Below, piece after piece: positions 41,666 to 50,566 of a stretch of DNA of 64,000 nucleotides. Every line of letters starts with the position of its first letter. Position 1 is the first letter of the stretch. The stretch covers positions 310,001 through 374,000 of the forward strand of contig NZ_JAFCJI010000002.1 of NCBI RefSeq assembly GCF_018131105.1, given 5' to 3'. Source of the stretch: Bradyrhizobium manausense (lineage in GTDB: Bacteria; Pseudomonadota; Alphaproteobacteria; Rhizobiales; Xanthobacteraceae). Below the pieces are notes generated by a model. The model was not told the origin of the DNA, did not search any database, and saw only the letters and a list, made by a program, of their open reading frames with translations. Position numbers and translations under genes: made by a program.

Positions 41666-41756
41666 CGGCATGCCCGGGCTCGTCCCGGACATCCACGTTC
41701 TTATTGAAGCGCGTCGCGAAAGGCGTGGATGGCCGGGTCAAGCCCGGCCATGGCGA
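41666..41756. repeat. Dispersed palindromic intergenic element, copy 2
   Basis: It is a palindrome in two halves: GCCCGGGCTCGTCCCGGACATCC and GGATGGCCGGGTCAAGCCCGGCC in outline, with inner CCACGTT...GGCGTGG. It shares the blocks CATCCACGTTCTT and GCGTGGATGGCCGGG with 6832-6930. It lies between the convergent serB and degP stops and may also terminate both. Confidence 0.7.
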
Positions 41757-41772
41757 GACCTCAGTGCATCCC

Positions 41773-43296
41773 CTACTGCACGCTCAGCGCCACGAAGCGC
41801 AGCTCGCCGTCGCCGTTCGACACCAGCAACAGCGCCGACTTCTTGCCGTCCTTCTTGATCTGGTCGACGCGCTTCTGCACGTCGGCGCCGCTGGAGACTG
41901 CTTCCTGCGCGACCTCGACGATGACGTCGCCGGCGGAGAGCCGCTTCTCGGCGGCGTCCGAATTGGCCTCGACATTGGTGACGACCACACCCTTGACGGT
42001 GTCCTTGATCTTGTAACGCGTGCGCAGATCCTTGTTCAGCACGGCGAGATCGAGGCCGAGCGCCTTCTGCGTCACCGGCTTCTCCGGCGGCGGCTCGTCG
42101 GTCTTCACCGCGGTCTGTACCTTCTCGGGATCCTGCAGGCGGCCAAGCGTGACCTTCTTGGTCTGCTCCTCGCCCTTGCGGATGATGACGACGTCGACCT
42201 CCTTGCCGACCGCGGTGTCGGCAACGACGCGAGACAGGTCCTTCGGGTCCTTGACGTCCTTGCCGTCGAACTTGACGACGACGTCGCCCGGCTCGATGCC
42301 GGCGGGCTTCGCCGGGCCCTTGTCATCGATGCCGGCCACCAGCGCGCCGCGCGCCGGCTTGATGTTGAGGCTCTCGGCGATCTCGTCGGTGACGCTCTGG
42401 ATGCGCACGCCAAGCCAGCCACGGCGCAATTCGCCGAACTGGCGGAGCTGGTCGACGACGCCCGCGACCGTCTTCGACGGCACGGCAAAGCCGATGCCGA
42501 TCGAGCCGCCTGAGGGCGAGATGATCAGGGTGTTGACGCCGATGACGTCGCCTTCGAGGTTGAACAGCGGGCCGCCGGAATTGCCGCGATTGATGGCCGC
42601 ATCGGTCTGGATGTAGCTGTCATAGGGGCCTGAGGAGATGTCGCGGTTCTTGGCCGAGACGATACCCGCGGTCACGGTTCCGCCAAGGCTGAACGGGTTG
42701 CCGATCGCGACCACCCAGTCACCGAGACGCAGCTTGTCGGAGTCGCCGAATTTCACCGAAACAAGCGGCTTAGGCGGCTTGAACTTCAGGACGGCCAAGT
42801 CGGTCTTCTTGTCGACACCAACGAGCTCGGCCTTGATCTTGGTGCCGTCGTTGAGGATGACGTTGATCTCGTCGGCATCGGCGATGACGTGATTGTTGGT
42901 CACGACGACGCCGGAGGTGTCGATGATGAAGCCCGAGCCGAGCGAATTGGTCTTGCGCGGCGGGCCGCTGCCGTTGTCGCCGCCCTTGCTGCCGCCACCG
43001 GGACCTTTGCGGTTCTTGAAGAAGTCGTCGAAGAATTCCTCGAACGGCGAGCCAGGCGGCAGTTGCGGCATGGTGTTGCTGCCGCCGCCCTTGGCTTCGA
43101 CCGTCTGCGACGTTGAGATGTTGACGACAGCGTCGATCACCTTCTCGGCGACGTCGGCAATGCCCTCCGGTCCACGCGCTTGCGCCGGCGAGCCGAACAC
43201 GCTGAAGGCACTGAGCGCGAGCGCGGCCAGCCCAAATCGGACGCCAAGTCGCGCATGTTGGCGCAAGCGGGTCGGGACAATGGTGGCAGCGGTCAT
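41773..43296 (-). CDS. degP: Periplasmic serine protease DegP/HtrA (Do family)
   Basis: The product has 507 residues from ATG 43296 (TGGAGA upstream). A signal peptide ends near FGSPAQA-RGP. The trypsin-like domain has the triad His (VTNNHVIADAD), Asp (KKTDLAVLKF) and Ser (RGNSGGPLFN). Two PDZ domains follow (LRRGWLGVRIQSV..., and a second at KALGLDLAVLNKDLR...). A Gly/Lys-rich loop (KGPGGGSKGGDNGSG) precedes the catalytic part. It degrades misfolded envelope proteins and closes the hflK-hflC-DUF2065-degP gene string. Confidence 0.94.
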   Translation of the reverse strand: MTAATIVPTRLRQHARLGVRFGLAALALSAFSVFGSPAQARGPEGIADVAEKVIDAVVNISTSQTVEAKGGGSNTMPQLPPGSPFEEFFDDFFKNRKGPGGGSKGGDNGSGPPRKTNSLGSGFIIDTSGVVVTNNHVIADADEINVILNDGTKIKAELVGVDKKTDLAVLKFKPPKPLVSVKFGDSDKLRLGDWVVAIGNPFSLGGTVTAGIVSAKNRDISSGPYDSYIQTDAAINRGNSGGPLFNLEGDVIGVNTLIISPSGGSIGIGFAVPSKTVAGVVDQLRQFGELRRGWLGVRIQSVTDEIAESLNIKPARGALVAGIDDKGPAKPAGIEPGDVVVKFDGKDVKDPKDLSRVVADTAVGKEVDVVIIRKGEEQTKKVTLGRLQDPEKVQTAVKTDEPPPEKPVTQKALGLDLAVLNKDLRTRYKIKDTVKGVVVTNVEANSDAAEKRLSAGDVIVEVAQEAVSSGADVQKRVDQIKKDGKKSALLLVSNGDGELRFVALSVQ

Positions 43297-43439
43297 TGTT
43301 GTCTCCAGAGAAAAGGATTCGGCGTCAAGACTGCGCTCGAACGGGGGCGCCGTGCAAGCGCGCAGCTTAACGGGCCTCAAGATCCCGATAATACGGCGAA
43401 AACCCGCCTCGCGCCTTCACTTTGGCGTTGGCGCTGCGG

Positions 43440-43646
43440 CTAGATCGGGCGCCGTATCACCCAGATCAGGATCAGGCCGACCACAGCCGAGCCGATCCCG
43501 ACAGCCCGCAGGATGTTGTCCGGCGTGGCGATGGCGCTCTTCATGGCTTTGCGCATCCAGTTCGGACTTGCCGCGAACATCAAGCCTTCCAGCACAAACA
43601 GGATGCCTAAGCCGATGAGGAAGTCGGCGAACGCAATGGACCTCAT
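43440..43646 (-). CDS. DUF2065 small membrane protein
   Basis: The 68-aa product has two hydrophobic helices (FADFLIGLGILFVLEGLMFAA and ILRAVGIGSAVVGLILIWVI) around the conserved SPNWMRKAMKSA loop, as in YjeT-type DUF2065 proteins. GGGAGG lies upstream of ATG 43646. In many Proteobacteria it follows hflC, as here (72 nt). Role unknown, probably accessory to HflKC. Confidence 0.87.
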   Translation of the reverse strand: MRSIAFADFLIGLGILFVLEGLMFAASPNWMRKAMKSAIATPDNILRAVGIGSAVVGLILIWVIRRPI

Positions 43647-43718
43647 CGGATTGGAACCTCCCGGTATGCTGTTCTTGTCTGGACGAAGGGCGGCCAGAAC
43701 CTGACGCCCTTGTCTAGC

Positions 43719-44615
43719 TTACGGTTTCGCCGGTGTCTCGGCCGCCGTCTTGCCGGATGGGTTACCAAAATACCGGAAGAAATCCGAGTCCGGCCGCAGC
43801 AGGAAACGGGTGTCATTCGGCTTCAGCCCGCTTTCGTAGGCCGTCATCGACCGGTAGAAGGCGAAGAAATCAGCATCCTTACCATAGGCTTCGGCAAAGA
43901 GACGGTTGCGCTCGGCGTCGCCGATGCCGCGCGTCTGCTCGGCCTGCGAGTTGGCTTCGGCGATGATCACGGTCACATCGCGGTCGGCCTTGGAGCGAAT
44001 TTCCTGCGCCTTCTGGCCGCCTTGCGCGCGGAATTCGGCCGCTTCGCGCTGCCGCTCGGACTTCATCCGGTCGTACACCGCCTGGCTGTTCTGCTCCGGC
44101 AGATCGGCGCGGCGAATGCGAACGTCGACGACTTCGATGCCGTAGCCGCCGGCTTCGCGGTCGAGCTGCTCGCGGATGCGCCCCATCAGCTTTTCGCGTT
44201 CATCACGCACCACGGTGATGAAGTTGACCTCGCCGAGCACGCGGCGCAGTGCCGCGTTCAGGAGAGAGGTGAGCTGGAGGTTCGCGGCCTGGATCGAGCC
44301 GACGCTCTGATAGAAGCGCAGCGCATCCTTGATGCGGTAGCGCGCAAAGGCGTCGACCACGAGACGCTTCTGGTCGGAGGCAATGACCTCTTGCGACGGG
44401 TTCTCCAGGTCGAGGATCCGCTTGTCGATGTTGATCACCGAGTTCCAGGGCGCCTTGAAGTGCAGCCCGGGATCAGTGACGACGTCGACCGGCGCACCGA
44501 ATTGCAGCACGATGGTCTGCTCGGTCTGCTGCACCGTGAACAACGACATGTAGCCGACGATCACGACCAGAAGCGCCGCAAGCAGGGCGACGATACCTGT
44601 AACGGGAGACCTCAT
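43719..44615 (-). CDS. hflC: FtsH modulator HflC
   Basis: The 298-aa product has an N-terminal anchor (GIVALLAALLVVIVGYMSLF), then an SPFH/band-7 domain: VQQTEQTIVLQFGAPVDVVTDPGLHFKAPW, LEVN-type LVVDAFARYRIKDALRF, DVRIRRADLPEQNSQAVYDRMKSERQREAAEFRAQG. It begins 4 nt inside hflK (ATGA) and forms with HflK a large periplasm-facing ring that restrains the FtsH protease. Confidence 0.94.
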   Translation of the reverse strand: MRSPVTGIVALLAALLVVIVGYMSLFTVQQTEQTIVLQFGAPVDVVTDPGLHFKAPWNSVINIDKRILDLENPSQEVIASDQKRLVVDAFARYRIKDALRFYQSVGSIQAANLQLTSLLNAALRRVLGEVNFITVVRDEREKLMGRIREQLDREAGGYGIEVVDVRIRRADLPEQNSQAVYDRMKSERQREAAEFRAQGGQKAQEIRSKADRDVTVIIAEANSQAEQTRGIGDAERNRLFAEAYGKDADFFAFYRSMTAYESGLKPNDTRFLLRPDSDFFRYFGNPSGKTAAETPAKP

Positions 44616-45748
44616 CTCGTGCCTCCGCTCGGCAACTGGCCCGTTGTCGGGGGCTTCTTGGTCGACAATTCACTGAGCGGCAAATAGGGCACGACACCCT
44701 GGCCCGAAGGGCCTCCGTCGTAGATCAGCTTGTCCGAGCCGCCGAGCACGCGCTCCATCGTCTCCAGATAGATACGTTCACGCGTCACGTCGGGTGCCTT
44801 CTTGTATTCCTCGTAGACCTTCAGGAAGCGTGCGCTCTGGCCCTTGGCCTCGGCGACCGCCTGTTCCTTGTAGCCCTCGGCATCTTGCTGGATCTTGGCT
44901 GCCCGGCCCCGTGCTTCCGGCACGACCTTGTTGGCATAAGTCTGCGCTTCGTTCGACAACTGCTCGAGATTGGCACGCGCCGCCTGCACGTCGCGGAACG
45001 CATCGATCACCTGCGCCGGGGGATCGACCTTCTGCATCTGCACCTGGGTGATCTGGATGCCGGCACCATAGCCATCGAGCGTCTTCTGCATCAGATCCTG
45101 CACGGTGGTCTCGGTCTGCGTCCGCGCGCCGGTCAGGATCGGCTGGATGTCGGAGCGGCCGATCACTTCGCGCATCGCGCTCTCGGCCACCGCCTTCACG
45201 GTGCCCTCGGGATTCTGGATGTTGAACAGGAAGTTGCCGACACCGTTGGGCTTGATGCGCCACAGCACGGTGAAGTCGACATCGACGATGTTCTCGTCAC
45301 CGGTGAGCATCAGGCTCTCTTCCGGTACGTCACGGATCGAGCGGCCGCGACGGGCCGGATCGTCGATCAGCGTCATGCCGATGGAAATGGTCGACACGCG
45401 CAGAGCCTTCGGCAGCAGCACGGTCTCGATCGGATAGGGCAGATGATAGTTCAGTCCGGGGTCAACGGTACGCACATGCTTGCCGAAGCGCAGCACGACG
45501 CCCTGCTCTTCCGACTGCACGCGGAAGAAGCCCGACAGCAGCCAGAGCGCGACGACGATGAGCAGGATCAGCGTGATGCCGATTCCGGAGAAATAGCCGC
45601 CCGGCATGATCTGCTGGAGCCGGTCCTGGCCACGCCGCAGAAGGTCTTCCAGATCCGGCGGCCTCGGCCCGACCGGTTGCGGGCCTGTGCCCCAAGGTCC
45701 TTTCGGACCCGAGCCCCACGGGCCACCGCCCTGATTCTTCCACGGCAT
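44612..45748 (-). CDS. hflK: FtsH modulator HflK
   Basis: The product has 378 residues from ATG 45748 (GGAGAGCGTCGA upstream). The N-terminus is the Gly/Pro/Trp-rich cytoplasmic segment (MPWKNQGGGPWGSGPKGPWG), then one membrane helix (GIGITLILLIVVALWLLSGFF) and the band-7 domain: VQSEEQGVVLRFGKHVRTVDPGLNYHLPYPIE, LTGDENIVDVDFTVLWRI, then a long helical stretch. A good promoter lies at 45810-45838. Confidence 0.94.
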   Translation of the reverse strand: MPWKNQGGGPWGSGPKGPWGTGPQPVGPRPPDLEDLLRRGQDRLQQIMPGGYFSGIGITLILLIVVALWLLSGFFRVQSEEQGVVLRFGKHVRTVDPGLNYHLPYPIETVLLPKALRVSTISIGMTLIDDPARRGRSIRDVPEESLMLTGDENIVDVDFTVLWRIKPNGVGNFLFNIQNPEGTVKAVAESAMREVIGRSDIQPILTGARTQTETTVQDLMQKTLDGYGAGIQITQVQMQKVDPPAQVIDAFRDVQAARANLEQLSNEAQTYANKVVPEARGRAAKIQQDAEGYKEQAVAEAKGQSARFLKVYEEYKKAPDVTRERIYLETMERVLGGSDKLIYDGGPSGQGVVPYLPLSELSTKKPPTTGQLPSGGTR

Positions 45749-45809
45749 TCGACGCTCTCCTCGGCAGACCGGGACTAGAACTAAGCCGGCCCGCATTGTC
45801 CGGACCGGC

Positions 45810-45838
45810 TTTATAGGGGACCGAAAGGGCCCTTACAA
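45810..45838 (-). promoter_or_regulatory. Promoter for hflK-hflC-DUF2065-degP
   Basis: On the minus strand TTGTAA, 17 bp, TATAAA; the -10 is 61 bp before the hflK ATG. No heat-shock-type (CTTG...CCTATNT) spacing fits. Confidence 0.55.
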
Positions 45839-45883
45839 CGCAAGCCTCGCCGTCCTCCGAGCTAAGCTCGGGGGTAGAAAAGT

Positions 45884-45897
45884 CAATGTTAACATTG
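45884..45897. promoter_or_regulatory. Perfect 14-bp palindrome CAATGTTAACATTG
   Basis: It lies 11 bp after folA on its downstream side and about 46 bp upstream of the hflK -35 box. It could be a regulator site. There is no GC stem, so it is not a terminator. Confidence 0.35.
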
Positions 45898-45907
45898 GCG
45901 AATGCAG

Positions 45908-46420
45908 TTAATGGGACGGCCGCCGACGATATGTCACATAGGAGAAGTCGGCGCTGTCGTCCGGGCCAGCCGGGTGGCGGACGCGCGCGGTCTCCTCCCA
46001 CTGCGCCTTGTCGATGTCGAAATGCGTGTCGCCGTCCGGCCGCGCATGCACTTCGGTGATCTCGAGGCGGTCGGCACGATCGAGCCATTGCCGGAAGATT
46101 TCAGCGCCGCCGATCACGGCGATTTCAGCGGCTGAACGCCGCAGGGCATCACCAAGCGCAACCGCGCCCGCGTCGGCTGCCGATGTCGTGACAATGGCGC
46201 CGGCAGCGCGATAGGCGGCATCGCGCGTGATCACGATGTTCGTACGGTTCGGCAGCGGACGGCGCGGCAAGGATTCGAAGGTCTTGCGGCCCATGATCAC
46301 GGGCTTGCCGATCGTGAGCGCCTTGAAGCGCGCCAAGTCGGATTTCAGTCGCCACGGCATTGCGTTGCCGGCACCGATGACGCCGTTCTCGGCGATGGCA
46401 ACGACGAAGACGATCTCCAT
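45908..46420 (-). CDS. folA: Dihydrofolate reductase
   Basis: The product has 170 residues from ATG 46420, which overlaps the GNAT stop. Type I DHFR features are IVFVVAIAENGVIGAGNAMPWRLKSDLARFKALTIGKPVIMGRKTFESLP with the catalytic Asp in SDLARFK, NIVITRDAAY, and VIGGAEIFRQWLDRADRLEITEVHA. It regenerates tetrahydrofolate used up by ThyA, encoded two genes upstream. Third gene of thyA-GNAT-folA. Confidence 0.95.
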   Translation of the reverse strand: MEIVFVVAIAENGVIGAGNAMPWRLKSDLARFKALTIGKPVIMGRKTFESLPRRPLPNRTNIVITRDAAYRAAGAIVTTSAADAGAVALGDALRRSAAEIAVIGGAEIFRQWLDRADRLEITEVHARPDGDTHFDIDKAQWEETARVRHPAGPDDSADFSYVTYRRRPSH

Positions 46421-46905
46421 CAGGACGCGCTCCCCGCAAGTCGTGTCAGTGCGGGACCAGATACGCGGCACAGCGTCCAGTCATCCAGCATCACCGCGCC
46501 TAGCGATTTGTAGAACGCAATCGACGGCGAGTTCCAGTCGAGCACCGACCATTGCAGGCGCGACCAGCCGTTGTCGACGCATTCCTTCGCGAGATAGGTC
46601 AGCAGCGCCCTGCCGAGACCTTTGCCCCGATGCGATGGCCGCACATAGAGATCTTCGAGATAGATGCCGTGGCGGCCGCTGAAGGTGGAGAAATTCAGGA
46701 ACCAGACCGCGAAGCCGACCGGTTCGCCGCTCCACTCCGCAACCGCGCAAAAGAGCCTGGGATCGCCGCCGAACAGAGCGTCCGCAATGTCACTCTCGGT
46801 CGCCTCGACCTCATGCGAGAGCTTTTCGTACTCGGCGAGCTCACGGACAAAATCAAGTACGAGCCCCGCTTCGCCAGGACGCGCGCGGCGAATGCTGAGC
46901 GACAT
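46420..46905 (-). CDS. GNAT-family N-acetyltransferase
   Basis: The 161-aa product has the acetyl-CoA loop VRPSHRGKGLGRALLTYLAKE, with the preceding GIYLEDLYV strand and the C-terminal WNSPSIAFYKSLGAVMLDDWTLCR. This matches the spermidine/thialysine acetyltransferase-like group. It is tightly wedged between thyA (5 nt) and folA (1 nt overlap). The substrate is unknown; co-transcription need not mean a folate role. Confidence 0.88.
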   Translation of the reverse strand: MSLSIRRARPGEAGLVLDFVRELAEYEKLSHEVEATESDIADALFGGDPRLFCAVAEWSGEPVGFAVWFLNFSTFSGRHGIYLEDLYVRPSHRGKGLGRALLTYLAKECVDNGWSRLQWSVLDWNSPSIAFYKSLGAVMLDDWTLCRVSGPALTRLAGSAS

Positions 46906-46910
46906 CGGCG

Positions 46911-47705
46911 TCAGACCGCGACTGCCGCCTTGATATGCGGATGCGGATCGTAGCCGACGAGCTCGAAATCCTCGTAGCCGAAGGAGAAGATGTCCTTCAC
47001 GTCAGGATTGATCCGCATCACCGGCAGCGCACGGGGTGCACGCGCAAGCTGGAGCCGCGCCTGCTCCAGATGGTTGGAATAGAGATGGGTGTCGCCGAAC
47101 GAATGCACGAAGTCGCCGGGCTTCAGGCCGGTGACCTGCGCCACCATCATGGTGAGCAGCGCATACGATGCGATGTTGAAGGGCACGCCGAGGAACACGT
47201 CGGCCGAGCGCTGATAGAGCTGGCACGACAGCTTGCCGTTGGCGACGTAGAACTGGAACAGGCAGTGACACGGCGGCAGCGCCATCTTGTCGACTTCGGC
47301 CGGATTCCAGGCCGAGACGATCAGGCGGCGCGAGTCCGGATTGCGCTTGATCATGTCGACGACGTCAGTGATCTGGTCGATGCTGCGTCCGTCCGGCGCC
47401 GGCCAGGAGCGCCATTGATGGCCGTAGACCGGGCCAAGATCGCCATTGGCATCCGCCCACTCGTCCCAGATGGTGACGCCGTTGTCCTTGAGATATTTGA
47501 TGTTGGTGTCACCCTTCAGGAACCACAGCAGCTCATGCACGATCGCCTTCAGCGGCAGCCGCTTGGTGGTCAGCATCGGGAAGCCCGCGGACAGATTGAA
47601 GCGCATCTGGTGGCCGAACACCGACAGCGTGCCGGTACCGGTCCGGTCGGTCTTCTCGGCGCCGTCTGATAGAATCCGCTCGAGCAGGTCCTGATACTGG
47701 TGCAT
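46911..47705 (-). CDS. thyA: Thymidylate synthase
   Basis: The product has 264 residues from ATG 47705, identical in length to the E. coli enzyme. Conserved parts are DRTGTGTLSVFGHQMRFNLSAGFPMLTTKRL, the active-site Cys in ALPPCHCLFQFYV, QRSADVFLGVPFNIASYALL and the C-terminal DPHPHIKAAVAV. It makes dTMP from dUMP with methylene-tetrahydrofolate. It heads the thyA-GNAT-folA unit. Confidence 0.96.
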   Translation of the reverse strand: MHQYQDLLERILSDGAEKTDRTGTGTLSVFGHQMRFNLSAGFPMLTTKRLPLKAIVHELLWFLKGDTNIKYLKDNGVTIWDEWADANGDLGPVYGHQWRSWPAPDGRSIDQITDVVDMIKRNPDSRRLIVSAWNPAEVDKMALPPCHCLFQFYVANGKLSCQLYQRSADVFLGVPFNIASYALLTMMVAQVTGLKPGDFVHSFGDTHLYSNHLEQARLQLARAPRALPVMRINPDVKDIFSFGYEDFELVGYDPHPHIKAAVAV

Positions 47706-47827
47706 GTGCCAATGAGCCCTTGGGGAGGCGGCGAACTTAACGACGCCCCCGGCGCTGCGACAGCGGCGATTCGCTGTGCACACCGATTATACCCGGAAAA
47801 GTGAGAGCTCCCGGCGCAAACGACAAG

Positions 47828-47851
47828 GGGGCGGAACTAACGTTCCGCCCC
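47828..47851 (-). terminator. Hairpin after tctC
   Basis: A perfect 10-bp stem GGGGCGGAAC / GTTCCGCCCC with loop TTAG/CTAA, 26 bp past the tctC stop. The following CTTGTCG is only weakly U-rich. Confidence 0.6.
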
Positions 47852-47876
47852 TCTCCTATCAACTTGATTGTGCTGC

Positions 47877-48857
47877 TTAACTTGCCGGCTTGAGCACCGG
47901 GGTCCACTTCGCGATCTCGGATTTGACCAGGCTGGCGAGCGCCTCGGGCGTTCGGCCCGCAGCATCCGGAATGACGCTACCGAGCTCCAACAGGCGCTTC
48001 TTCACGACCTCGTCGTCGAGCGCCTTGGCGACGGCCGCGTTCAGGCTCGCAAGGATCGCGGGCGAGGTACCCTTGGGCGCAAACATCGCGTTCCAGGCCT
48101 GGGCCTGAAATGTCGGCAGGCCGGCTTCGGTGGTGGTCGGCACGTTCGGCAGCGACGGATTGCGCGCCGGCGTTGCGATTGCATAGGCCTTGATGGTGCC
48201 GGCGTTGATCTGCGGCACCGCGTTGACGATCTGGTCGCACATGTAGTCGATTTGACCTGCGACCAGTGCGTTCATCGCGGGTCCTGTGCCGTTGAAGGGT
48301 ACGCTCACCGGCTTGACGTCAAGGATGGAGTGCAGGAGTTCGCAGGACACGTGCGAGACAGAGCCGATGCCGGCATGCGCCGCGTTCACCTTCTCGGCGT
48401 TGGCCTTCACGTAAGTCACGAACTCCTTCAGATCCTTCGGCGGGAAATCCTTGCGCGCCAGGATCAGGATCGGCGTGCCCGCGAGCAGCGCGATCGGCTC
48501 GAAGTCCTTCTCGGGATGATAGGCGAGCTTCGGATAGAGCGGCACGGAGGCGGCGTGCGTGCCCATGTGCCCGGTGATCAGCGTATAACCGTCATTGGTC
48601 GCCCGCGCCGCGCGCGTGGTCGCGGTAGTGCCGCCGGCGCCAACCACGTTCTCGATGATGATGCTCTGGCCGAGCGTCTGCGCCATGTGGCCGGTGACGA
48701 TGCGCGAAATCACATCGGTCGGGCCGCCGGCCGCGAACGGCACGACCATGGTGATGCTGCGCGTCGGATAGGTCTGCGCTTCGCTCGGCGCGACAAAGCC
48801 GCACAGCGATGCGAGCATGGCGGCACATGCGCCCGTGAGCGCGCGAACAGACGTCAT
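47877..48857 (-). CDS. tctC: Tripartite tricarboxylate transporter substrate-binding protein (Bug family)
   Basis: The product has 326 residues from ATG 48857 (GGAGAAG upstream). A signal peptide ends near GFVAPSEAQ. Bug-family hallmarks are YPTRSITMVVPFAAGGPTDVISRIV, GQSIIIENVVGAGGTTATTRAARATNDGYTL, and YNAVAQAG-like VNAAHAGIGSVSH. It captures a carboxylate in the periplasm for TctAB. It is separated from tctA by a strong hairpin. Confidence 0.92.
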   Translation of the reverse strand: MTSVRALTGACAAMLASLCGFVAPSEAQTYPTRSITMVVPFAAGGPTDVISRIVTGHMAQTLGQSIIIENVVGAGGTTATTRAARATNDGYTLITGHMGTHAASVPLYPKLAYHPEKDFEPIALLAGTPILILARKDFPPKDLKEFVTYVKANAEKVNAAHAGIGSVSHVSCELLHSILDVKPVSVPFNGTGPAMNALVAGQIDYMCDQIVNAVPQINAGTIKAYAIATPARNPSLPNVPTTTEAGLPTFQAQAWNAMFAPKGTSPAILASLNAAVAKALDDEVVKKRLLELGSVIPDAAGRTPEALASLVKSEIAKWTPVLKPAS

Positions 48858-48880
48858 CTCGATCTTCTCCGACACAAACA

Positions 48881-48908
48881 AAAATGCCGGCCACACGGCC
48901 GGCATTTT
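48881..48908 (-). terminator. Strong hairpin between tctA and tctC
   Basis: Arms AAAATGCCGGCC and GGCCGGCATTTT pair perfectly over 12 bp with a 4-nt loop; T-runs flank it on both strands. It can act as a terminator after tctA, or protect the 3' end of the tctBA message. It lies only 24 bp ahead of tctC, so it must also affect that gene. Confidence 0.75.
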
Positions 48909-48993
48909 CATTTCACGAAGACGGCGAGCAAGTCGATTGGACTTCCGAATGCGGCGGGCCGACGCGTGACACGCCGACGCAGGCGCGCCGCGA

Positions 48994-50559
48994 TCAGTTC
49001 TCGGATTCGGTGAACACCTCGTCGCGCTTGGCGCGTAGCGCCGGCAGCACCGTGAGCACCAAAAGGAAGGCAGCGATCGCCAGCAGCACGGCCGACAACG
49101 GACGCGTTAAGAACACGCTCCAGTCACCACGCGAGATCAGCAGCGCGCGGCGCAGGTTCTCTTCCATCAGCGGTCCGAGCACCATGCCGAGCAGCAGCGG
49201 CGCGGGTTCGAAGTCGTGCTTGATCAGCCAATACCCGACGAGACCGAACGCGCCTGCGAGGATGACATCGACCGGCGCGTTGTTCACCGAGTAGATGCCG
49301 ATCGCGCAGAAGATCACGATCGAGGGGAACATCAGCCGGTACGGCACGCGAAGCAGGCGAACCCAGATGCCGACCAGCGGCAGGTTGATGATGATCAACA
49401 TCAGATTGCCGATCCACATCGAGGCGATCATGCCCCAAACGAGATCCGGCTGTTTCTGCATTACCTGCGGGCCTGGCACGATGCCATGGATGGTCATCGC
49501 GCCCACCATCAGCGCCATCACCGCGTTCGGCGGGATGCCGAGCGTCAGCAACGGGATGAAAGAGGTCTGCGCGGCTGCGTTGTTGGCGCTTTCCGGCGCC
49601 GCCACGCCCTCGATCGCACCGCGGCCGAACCGCGACGGGTTCTTGGCGATCTTCTTCTCGAGCGTATAGGACGCAAACGACGCGATGACAGCGCCGCCGC
49701 CCGGCAAGATGCCGAGGATCGAGCCGAGCACGGTGCCGCGCAGGATCGCAGGCGTCGAGTCGATCAGGTCCTTCCTGGTCGGCATCAGGCCGGTGATCTT
49801 CTGCTGCACGAGATCGCGGTTCATCTCGGAGCCGGCGTCGAGGTTGCGGATGATCTCGGCGAAGCCGAACACGCCCATTGCCACCGTCGCAAAGCCGAGA
49901 CCGTCAGCAAGCTCCGGAATGTTGAATGCCATGCGCGAAGCACCGGTCTCGATGTCGGATCCGACCATCGACAGCAACAGGCCGAACACGATCATCGCGA
50001 TCGCCTTCAGCACCGACCCCTTGGCCAGCACGACCGCGAAGATCAGGCCGAGCACCATCAGCGAGAAATATTCGGCCGGGCCGAACGCCAATGCGAGCTT
50101 GGTCAGCGGCGCGCCGAGCACGGCGATGAGCACGGTCGCGACGCAACCGGCGAAGAACGAGCCGATCGCAGCGATCGCGAGCGCCGGACCGGCACGTCCC
50201 TGCTTGGCCATCTGGTGGCCGTCGATGGCGGTGACGACCGATGTCGCCTCACCGGGAATGTTGACCAGGATCGACGTGGTCGAACCGCCGTACTGAGCGC
50301 CGTAATAGATGCCGGCGAGCATGATCAGCGCGCCGACCGGCGGCAATCCGAACGTGATCGGCAGAAGCATCGCGACAGTTGCGACCGTGCCGATACCCGG
50401 CAGCACGCCAACGAGCGTGCCGACCAATGCGCCAATCAGGCACATCAGAATATTGATCGAAATCGGGATCGACAGTCCGAACAGCCAGGAGGGTGACCAC
50501 CAGGAAATCTGAAACACCACACCGAAACCGAGGCCCAGATTGTGGAAAAGATCGAACAT
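48994..50559 (-). CDS. tctA: Tripartite tricarboxylate transporter large membrane subunit
   Basis: The product has 521 residues from ATG 50559 (GAGG five bases upstream; a GTG one codon earlier is possible). It is strongly hydrophobic, with the TctA signatures GVLPGIGTVATVAMLLPITFGLPPVGALIMLAGIYYGAQYGGSTTSILVNIPGE and GILPGGGAVIASFASYTLEKK. It forms the proton- or sodium-coupled channel with TctB. It starts 7 nt after tctB. Confidence 0.94.
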   Translation of the reverse strand: MFDLFHNLGLGFGVVFQISWWSPSWLFGLSIPISINILMCLIGALVGTLVGVLPGIGTVATVAMLLPITFGLPPVGALIMLAGIYYGAQYGGSTTSILVNIPGEATSVVTAIDGHQMAKQGRAGPALAIAAIGSFFAGCVATVLIAVLGAPLTKLALAFGPAEYFSLMVLGLIFAVVLAKGSVLKAIAMIVFGLLLSMVGSDIETGASRMAFNIPELADGLGFATVAMGVFGFAEIIRNLDAGSEMNRDLVQQKITGLMPTRKDLIDSTPAILRGTVLGSILGILPGGGAVIASFASYTLEKKIAKNPSRFGRGAIEGVAAPESANNAAAQTSFIPLLTLGIPPNAVMALMVGAMTIHGIVPGPQVMQKQPDLVWGMIASMWIGNLMLIIINLPLVGIWVRLLRVPYRLMFPSIVIFCAIGIYSVNNAPVDVILAGAFGLVGYWLIKHDFEPAPLLLGMVLGPLMEENLRRALLISRGDWSVFLTRPLSAVLLAIAAFLLVLTVLPALRAKRDEVFTESEN

Positions 50560-50566
50560 CACAACC

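Noticed and set aside
45749..45830. Heat-shock-type promoter for hflK
   Set aside because: CTTG and CCTAT occur but are 23 bp apart rather than 17-18; a housekeeping promoter fits better.
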